Positions 6,176 through 10,663 of a stretch of DNA of 12,214 nucleotides are shown piece by piece. The notes beneath the pieces were generated by a model. That model saw nothing but the letters and a program-made list of their open reading frames with translations, had not been told where the DNA came from and ran no database searches. Numbering within the stretch: the stretch's first letter is position 1; each line of letters begins with the position of its first letter. This stretch comes from JAOUEA01 sp035550775 (GTDB lineage: Bacteria; Actinomycetota; UBA4738; HRBIN12): positions 1 through 12,214 of the forward strand of contig DASZOO010000172.1 in assembly GCA_035550775.1 (NCBI GenBank). Direction: 5' to 3'. A program made the position numbers and the translations under genes.

Positions 6176-7680
6176 TGGCGGAGCGCCCCGAACCGGTTCC
6201 CGACCTCGACTGGGAGCCTTCCCGGGCTCGGGCGTTCGTCGACGGGGTGGCCGACATCTACGAGGAGCTGCTCGCGAAGCTGCCCTCGCTCCCCGTGATC
6301 GTGGACGAGGGCGCCGGCGACGTGCGTGCCGGCGTCGCGATCGACGTGCCCGACGAGCCGATGGGCCAGGAGGAGCTCTTCGACTACCTGCGCCGCATGA
6401 CGTTCGAGCACTCGGCCTTCCCCGGGCACCCTCGCTTCTACGCCTACGTGTCCGGCGCGGGAACGGTGCCCGGAGCGGCGGCCGACCTGCTGGCCTCGGG
6501 CATCAACATGAATCCCGGGGGCTGGCGCCTCGGCCCGTCGGCCACCGAGATCGAGATGGCCCTCACGCGATGGTTCGCGCGCGACATGTTCGGCATGCGC
6601 GAAGGGTCGGGCGGCGCCCTCGCGTCGGGCGGCGCGATGGCGAACCTCATCGCGCTGAAGGTCGCGCGAGACGCGCGCGCCGGCTGGGACGTCCGGACGG
6701 AGGGGGTCGCCGCCGGGCCGCCGCTCGGCTTCTACCTGTCGAGCGAGACCCACGTGGTCTCGGACCGGGCGGCCGACATGCTGGGCGTGGGCGCAGGCTC
6801 GGTGCGCCACGTTCCGGTCGACGACGCGTTCCGCATGCGGGTCGACGACCTCCGCTCCATCGTGCGACGAGATCGCGACGCCGGGGTGCGGCCGATCGCC
6901 GTGGTCGCGAACGCCGGAACGGTGTCCACGGGCGCGGTCGACGATCTCGCGGCGATCGCGGACGTCTGCCGGGAGGAGGACCTCTGGATGCACGTCGACG
7001 CCGCCTACGGGGGCCCGGCGGTGCTCGCCGACGATCTCCGGCCGCTCTTCGACGGCATCGAACGGGCCGATTCGATCGCCTTCGATCCGCACAAGTGGTT
7101 GTACACGCCCCTGCCCGGCGGTTGCGTGCTCGTGCGGGACCTCGATCTATTGCGTGAAGCGTTCGACCCCGAGGACGTCTCCTACATCGTGAAGGACGAG
7201 GACCACACCGACTGGGGCATCGACCTCGGCCGGCACTCGCCGAACTTCAGCCGCGGGTTCTGGTCGCTCCGCGTCTGGGTCTCGTTGCTCGCCCACGGCC
7301 GCGACGCGTACGCCCGCAGGATCTCGCACGACGCGGCACTCGCCCGGTACCTCGGTGCGCTCGTCGAGGAACGCGACGATCTCGAGCTGATGACCCCGGT
7401 CGGCCTGTCGATCACGTGCTTCCGCTACGTACCGCCCGGACTGCCCGATCGTGAGGACCGTGACGCCTACCTCGACGAGCTGAATCGACGGCTCATGACC
7501 GAGATCCAGCTCGGGGGCACGGTGTTCTGCTCCAACGCGATCCTCGACGGACGGTTCTGCCTGCGGTCGTGCATCGTGAACTACCGGACCGAGGCCGACG
7601 ACGTCGAGGCGCTCCTCGAGATCGCGACCCAGCTCGGAGGCGAGCTCGACGACGAGCTGCGCCCGGAGGGGCTTCGTTGA
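6175..7680 (+). CDS. Pyridoxal-phosphate-dependent group II decarboxylase family protein
   Basis: A 501-residue member of the glutamate/aromatic-L-amino-acid/cysteine-sulfinate decarboxylase family (fold type I). Landmarks: HPRFYAYVSG (85-94), NMNPGGWRLGPSATEIE (111-127), the SGGAMANL motif (151-158, phosphate binding), THVVSDRAA (192-200, with His193 in the ring-stacking position), ANAGTVSTGAVDD (245-257), VDAAYGG (274-280, Asp275 contacting the pyridine nitrogen) and FDPHKWLYTP (303-312) with Schiff-base Lys307. All catalytic residues are present. Start chosen at the TGATG junction, with AAGGA six bases upstream; an in-frame ATG at 6127 lies inside the PIG-L gene and is less likely. Amino-acid substrate cannot be read from the sequence, and some relatives are aldehyde synthases or lyases. 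It is tightly coupled to both neighbours, suggesting one pathway. Confidence 0.92.
   Translation: MAERPEPVPDLDWEPSRARAFVDGVADIYEELLAKLPSLPVIVDEGAGDVRAGVAIDVPDEPMGQEELFDYLRRMTFEHSAFPGHPRFYAYVSGAGTVPGAAADLLASGINMNPGGWRLGPSATEIEMALTRWFARDMFGMREGSGGALASGGAMANLIALKVARDARAGWDVRTEGVAAGPPLGFYLSSETHVVSDRAADMLGVGAGSVRHVPVDDAFRMRVDDLRSIVRRDRDAGVRPIAVVANAGTVSTGAVDDLAAIADVCREEDLWMHVDAAYGGPAVLADDLRPLFDGIERADSIAFDPHKWLYTPLPGGCVLVRDLDLLREAFDPEDVSYIVKDEDHTDWGIDLGRHSPNFSRGFWSLRVWVSLLAHGRDAYARRISHDAALARYLGALVEERDDLELMTPVGLSITCFRYVPPGLPDREDRDAYLDELNRRLMTEIQLGGTVFCSNAILDGRFCLRSCIVNYRTEADDVEALLEIATQLGGELDDELRPEGLR
7665..7671 (+). promoter_or_regulatory. Shine-Dalgarno GGAGGGG deciding a TTG start
   Basis: GGAGGGG ends five bases before TTG at 7677, inside the end of the decarboxylase gene. 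It is the strongest ribosome binding site nearby and fixes the rare start codon of the S51-like gene. Confidence 0.65.
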
Positions 7681-8399
7681 GCTCGTGGGCCCTGCTGGGC
7701 TCGGGGGAGTTCCAGCCGTGGTCGGAGGCGGCCGACCGCTTCCTGCTCGGATCCTCGACCGGCGACGGCAGGGTGGTGATCGTGCCGACCGCCTCGTCGC
7801 TCGAAGGAGAGCACGTGTTCGACGACTGGGGCCGAAAGGGGCTCGAGCACTTCGCGTCGATCGGTGTGAACGCCGAGGTGTTGCCCGTGCGCTCCCGGGA
7901 CGACGCCGAACGGCCGGAGCTCGCCGCGAGGCTCGACGGAGCCTCGATCGTGTACGTGTCCGGGGGCAATCCCGCACATCTGTCGGAGGTGATGCGGGGG
8001 ACGGCCGTGTGGGCAGCCCTGTTGCGAGGGCTCGCCCGCGGCATGGCCTACGCCGGATGCAGTGCCGGCGTCGCCTGCCTCACCGAGACGACCTTCGACA
8101 GCGACAGCGAGGATCTCGAGACGATCTTCAAGCCCGGTCTCGGCCTGGTTCGGCGCGCCCTGTTCGGCCCACACTGGGACATCGTCGACACTTGGCTGCC
8201 AGGGGCGTCGGCGTTCATCGTCGGGTCGGTCGACGACGGCGTCGTGTTCGTCGGCATCGACGAGGACACCGCCATGCTCGGCGACGGCCTGGCGTGGCAC
8301 GTGCACGGTCGTGGAGCGGTGCACGTGCGGACCGACGGCGCGTTCTCCCGCCACGGCGACGGCGATCGGTTCGAGCTGCCGCTGACGATCGAGGTGTGA
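7677..8399 (+). CDS. Peptidase S51 / cyanophycinase-like serine hydrolase (class I glutaminase-amidotransferase-like fold)
   Basis: A 240-residue protein. VVIVPTAS (33-40) and VYVSGGN (92-98) form the early strands of the fold, and YAGCSAGVACL (125-135) is the nucleophile elbow with Ser129, as in dipeptidase E and cyanophycinase (GxSAG). FVGIDEDTAMLGDG (191-204) is the other conserved family block; His166 in GPHWD is a possible catalytic His. The family cleaves Asp-X dipeptides, cyanophycin or other beta/alpha-aspartyl bonds; which applies here cannot be told. The start is TTG, supported by GGAGGGG at ideal spacing and by the family homology beginning with WALLGSGEF right at the N-terminus; an in-frame ATG-like start at 7569 would add an Arg-rich tail with no homology. 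TTG overlaps the decarboxylase TGA, implying coupling. No signal peptide, so cytoplasmic. Confidence 0.85.
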   Translation: MSSWALLGSGEFQPWSEAADRFLLGSSTGDGRVVIVPTASSLEGEHVFDDWGRKGLEHFASIGVNAEVLPVRSRDDAERPELAARLDGASIVYVSGGNPAHLSEVMRGTAVWAALLRGLARGMAYAGCSAGVACLTETTFDSDSEDLETIFKPGLGLVRRALFGPHWDIVDTWLPGASAFIVGSVDDGVVFVGIDEDTAMLGDGLAWHVHGRGAVHVRTDGAFSRHGDGDRFELPLTIEV

Positions 8400-8429
8400 G
8401 CCGGCCTGGGCGGCCCTGCGTGGCTCTCG

Positions 8430-8435
8430 TAGGGT
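8430..8435 (+). promoter_or_regulatory. -10-like hexamer of nth (possible leaderless start)
   Basis: TAGGGT followed by G ends eight bases before the ATG at 8444, in the 44-base gap after the S51-like gene. No ribosome binding site is evident before the ATG, so a leaderless transcript is plausible. The -35 is unclear. Confidence 0.4.
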
Positions 8436-8443
8436 GAGGGCCC

Positions 8444-9106
8444 ATGGCTTCCGGCACCCAGCTCGCGCGAACCGCGCCGATCGAGGATCGAGCCCCGGTG
8501 ATCGTTCGACGGCTCGAGAAGGCCTACCCCGACGCCCGCGTCGCCCTCAACTTCAGCAACCCCCTCGAGTGCCTGATCGCCACGATCCTGTCTGCCCAGT
8601 GCACCGACGAGAAGGTGAACGAGGTCACGGCCACGCTCTTCCAGAAGTACCGCAGCGCCGCGGACTACCTGGCCGTGCCCGACGAGGAGCTGAAGGCCGA
8701 TATCCGCCCCACGGGCTTCTTCAACCAGAAGGCCGCCTCGATCCGCGCGGCGTGTGAGCGCATCGTCACCGTCTACGACGGCGAGGTGCCCGACACGATG
8801 GAGGACCTGATCACCCTGCGGGGCGTCGCACGCAAGACCGCCAACATCGTGCTCGGCAATTCCTTCGGCAAGGTGGAGGGCATCGCGGTCGATACGCACG
8901 TGCGCCGGCTCGCGGATCGGCTCGGGTTCAGCGAGGAGGCCGATCCCGACAAGATCGAGCGCGATCTGATGCGCCTGATCCCGCGGAAGAAGTGGTTCCG
9001 CTTCAGCTATCAGCTGATCGATCACGGGCGCGCGATCTGCCGGGCGAAGAAGCCGCTCTGCACGGCGTGCCCCGTGGAACCGCTGTGCCCGTCGAGCCAG
9101 GCGTGA
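8444..9106 (+). CDS. nth: Endonuclease III (DNA glycosylase/AP lyase)
   Basis: A 220-residue base-excision repair enzyme that removes oxidised pyrimidines and nicks abasic sites. NPLECLIATILSAQCTDEKV (39-58) is the conserved early helix region; the helix-hairpin-helix LRGVARKTANIVL (125-137) carries catalytic Lys131, and AVDTHVRRLADRLG (148-161) carries catalytic Asp150. The 4Fe-4S loop is intact: Cys199, Cys206, Cys209, Cys215 (C-x6-C-x2-C-x5-C). The hairpin reads LRGVARK rather than the usual LPGVGRK, two substitutions in a DNA-contacting loop. Length is typical. It is probably transcribed from its own promoter, separate from the upstream coupled genes, and its stop converges on the whiB stop 13 bases away. 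Call is secure. Confidence 0.97.
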   Translation: MASGTQLARTAPIEDRAPVIVRRLEKAYPDARVALNFSNPLECLIATILSAQCTDEKVNEVTATLFQKYRSAADYLAVPDEELKADIRPTGFFNQKAASIRAACERIVTVYDGEVPDTMEDLITLRGVARKTANIVLGNSFGKVEGIAVDTHVRRLADRLGFSEEADPDKIERDLMRLIPRKKWFRFSYQLIDHGRAICRAKKPLCTACPVEPLCPSSQA

Positions 9107-9109
9107 ACG

Positions 9110-9150
9110 GGCCCCGGCCTCAGCCGACGGTCGCGAGCGCGTCCGGGGCC
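9110..9150. terminator. Possible stem-loop between convergent nth and whiB
   Basis: GGCCCCGG (9110-9117) pairs perfectly with CCGGGGCC (9143-9150) across a 25-base loop, spanning the short nth-whiB gap and the end of whiB. There is no U-tract on either strand. It could slow polymerases from both sides, but 8-bp GC matches also occur by chance in DNA this GC-rich. Confidence 0.2.
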
Positions 9151-9434
9151 GGCGCGAGTGCCGCGGCGCGCCGGCGGGCTCGCCGCATCTCTCGGCGTTC
9201 CTCCTCGCCGAGACCGCCCCACACCCCGGCGTCCTGGCACGTATCCAAAGCCCACGCGAGGCATTCCGCTCGCACGTCGCACGATCGACAGACCTCGATC
9301 GCGCGGGCCGTCTGCTCCGCGGACGGTGGCGCGCTGCCGATCGGGAAGAACAGCTCCGGGTCCTCGTCGATGCAGCGCGCCCGCTCGATCCACCACATCT
9401 TGTCCGGGTCGTGCTTGAATCTGGGTTCAATCAT
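9120..9434 (-). CDS. WhiB-family Fe-S transcriptional regulator
   Basis: A 104-residue Wbl protein, a family confined to Actinobacteria and their phages. The four cluster cysteines are Cys21, Cys49, Cys52 and Cys58 (C-x27-C-x2-C-x5-C), followed by the turn GVWGGL (70-75) and a basic tail EEERREMRRARRRAA (77-91) for DNA or sigma contact. An additional Cys66 lies just before the turn. Wbl proteins bind a 4Fe-4S cluster and usually the primary sigma factor, sensing oxygen or nitric oxide. The start is set at the ATG preceded by AGGGGGG six bases upstream; an in-frame ATG 48 bases earlier (at 9482) has no such site and lies downstream of the -10 only by a couple of bases. The promoter is unusually good and contains a palindromic operator. 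Subclass (WhiB1-7) not assigned. Confidence 0.95.
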   Translation of the reverse strand: MIEPRFKHDPDKMWWIERARCIDEDPELFFPIGSAPPSAEQTARAIEVCRSCDVRAECLAWALDTCQDAGVWGGLGEEERREMRRARRRAAALAPAPDALATVG

Positions 9435-9440
9435 GAAGCA

Positions 9441-9447
9441 CCCCCCT
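9441..9447 (-). promoter_or_regulatory. Shine-Dalgarno AGGGGGG of whiB
   Basis: On the minus strand AGGGGGG stands six bases before the ATG at 9434. It decides the shorter 104-residue start of the WhiB-like protein. Confidence 0.65.
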
Positions 9448-9483
9448 CGCGTGCGCGGCCAGCGATCCCCTTGCGAGGGCACG

Positions 9484-9513
9484 ACCCTATTGTCTGAATG
9501 GTCATTCAGTCAA
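9484..9513 (-). promoter_or_regulatory. whiB promoter: TTGACT - 18 bp - TAGGGT
   Basis: On the minus strand a near-consensus -35 (TTGACT, complement of 9508-9513) and a -10 (TAGGGT, complement of 9484-9489) are separated by 18 bp. Transcription would start near 9477, giving a leader of about 43 bases with a ribosome binding site. The spacer is largely filled by a perfect palindrome. Confidence 0.65.
9494..9509. promoter_or_regulatory. Perfect 16-bp palindromic operator (TetR-family-like)
   Basis: CTGAATG-GT-CATTCAG is a perfect inverted repeat with a 2-base centre, lying between the -35 and -10 of whiB and touching the -35. TGAATG...CATTCA half-sites resemble operators of FadR-like TetR regulators. 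A bound dimer would block polymerase on whiB and possibly the rightward gene. No TetR gene is in the window, so the regulator is unknown. Confidence 0.6.
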
Positions 9514-9527
9514 GGGCTCGAGGTCTT

Positions 9528-9941
9528 GTGACGGCGCTCCGTCGCAAGCGGCTCCCGGCCGAGCTCGAGGCGCCGCACGAGGCCTTCGAACGCGTGCTCG
9601 CCGAGGTCGAACCCGCCAAGGAGGCGCTCACCGAGGTGATGCCGACGACGCGGATGCCCGGCCGGCCGCTCCCCGACGCGCTCGTGGAGTTCGAGGAGCG
9701 ACTGACCCGGGCCCTCGAGGAGATGCCAGGGTGGCGGACGCCAGTGACCGAGACGGAGTGGGTCGCGTGCGAGCGGGGGATCGACGAGGCGCTCTCCCGT
9801 GCGCGTTCCCTGCGAGAGGACGCACCGGAACTCGGCGGCTTCGAGGGACTGATCTGGGCGGTCGAGTCCCTGCTCGACCCGCTCGAGCCGTTCGCGGAGG
9901 CCGCCCACCGTTTCCGTTCGTTGCGGGTGACGGCCCGATGA
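9528..9941 (+). CDS. Uncharacterised helical protein
   Basis: I do not recognise this protein. It has 137 residues from the GTG chosen here, rich in Glu, Leu, Arg and Ala, with no membrane segment, signal peptide or cysteine cluster (one Cys). It appears almost wholly helical: a helix around LEAPHEAFERVLAEVEPAKE, a Pro-containing linker (TTRMPGRPLPD), a second helix VEFEERLTRALEEM, a W-containing turn, then two more amphipathic helices ending in LRVTAR. The GTG has GAGG four bases upstream. An ATG at 9498 in the same frame would add ten residues, but it lies inside the palindromic operator and has no ribosome binding site, so I prefer GTG with modest confidence. Its stop overlaps the acetyltransferase start (ATGA), so the two are probably co-translated. 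Compositional and codon patterns look like those of neighbouring genes. Confidence 0.7.
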   Translation: MTALRRKRLPAELEAPHEAFERVLAEVEPAKEALTEVMPTTRMPGRPLPDALVEFEERLTRALEEMPGWRTPVTETEWVACERGIDEALSRARSLREDAPELGGFEGLIWAVESLLDPLEPFAEAAHRFRSLRVTAR

Positions 9942-10633
9942 GCGGCGAGTCCGGGTCGCCGGTCGGCCCCGTCGTCGAGGGCGGACCCGCGATGCGACCG
10001 GTTCGTGCCGCGATCGAGGGCCGGTTCGTGCGGTTGGAGCCTCTCGACGCCGACGCGCACGTCGTGGGCTTGTACGAGCGGTCGCATGCCGCACCCGAGG
10101 ACGACGCGATCTGGACCTACATGACCTACGGCCCGTTCGACGGCCTCGACGAGATGCGGGACTGGCTCCGCGCCAACGCCGGGTCGACGGATCCGCTGTT
10201 CTTCACCGTCGTCGAGGTCGGGTCCGGCGAGCCGGTCGGTGTCGTGAGCCTCATGAACATCGATACCGAGATGCGACGGCTCGAGCTCGGCCACATCTGG
10301 TACGTGCGCCGCGCCCAGCGTGGGCGAGCCAACACCGAGTCCGCGTTCCTGCTGCTCCGGCAGGCGTTCGACCGGTGGGGGTACCGTCGCGCCGAGTGGA
10401 AGTGCGACGCCCTGAACGCCCGGTCGCGCGCCGCGGCGCAACGGCTCGGGTTCACCTTCGAGGGGGTCTTCCGCTCGCACATGGTCGTGAAGGGACGCAA
10501 CCGCGACACGGCGTGGTTCTCCATGCTGGTCGAGGAGTGGCCCGCTCGGCGGGCGGCGATGCAGCGTTGGCTGGACGCCGAGCCGGGGTCCGTCTCGCTC
10601 GGTGAGCTGATCGCCGAGGCCGACGGCGCCTGA
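9938..10633 (+). CDS. GNAT-family N-acetyltransferase (RimJ/RimL-like)
   Basis: A 231-residue acetyltransferase of the Acetyltransf_3 type. After about 25 variable residues the domain begins with GRFVRLEPLDADAHVVGLYE (28-47). PVGVVSLMNID (99-109), LELGHIWYVRRAQRGRANTE (115-134) and WKCDALNARSRAAAQRLGFT (154-173), followed by FEGVFRSHMVVKGRNRDT, are the core strands and the CoA pyrophosphate loop, here in the form RRAQRGRANTE. Family members acetylate protein N-termini, amino groups of small molecules or antibiotics; this subgroup often acts on unknown small amines. The start is ATG in an ATGA overlap with the preceding gene, giving translational coupling; a longer in-frame extension from 9731 lies inside that gene. 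No export signal. Acetyl-CoA use is firm by family, substrate open. Confidence 0.92.
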   Translation: MSGESGSPVGPVVEGGPAMRPVRAAIEGRFVRLEPLDADAHVVGLYERSHAAPEDDAIWTYMTYGPFDGLDEMRDWLRANAGSTDPLFFTVVEVGSGEPVGVVSLMNIDTEMRRLELGHIWYVRRAQRGRANTESAFLLLRQAFDRWGYRRAEWKCDALNARSRAAAQRLGFTFEGVFRSHMVVKGRNRDTAWFSMLVEEWPARRAAMQRWLDAEPGSVSLGELIAEADGA

Positions 10634-10651
10634 GATCTGACGAGCGTTCCG

Positions 10652-10657
10652 TATCGT
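10652..10657 (+). promoter_or_regulatory. -10-like hexamer of the ABC-F gene (possible leaderless start)
   Basis: TATCGT followed by G ends six bases before the GTG at 10664, which is where transcription would start. No ribosome binding site stands before the GTG. The -35 is not convincing. Confidence 0.4.
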
Positions 10658-10663
10658 GGGCTC

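Noticed and set aside
5758..7092. 444-residue minus-strand open frame over the PIG-L and decarboxylase genes
   Set aside because: No motif, shadow composition, and both plus-strand genes are intact enzymes.
9498..9527. ATG at 9498 as the start of the uncharacterised gene
   Set aside because: It lies inside the palindromic operator, has no ribosome binding site, and the -10-like TATTGT (9488-9493) would start transcription after it. It cannot be fully excluded.
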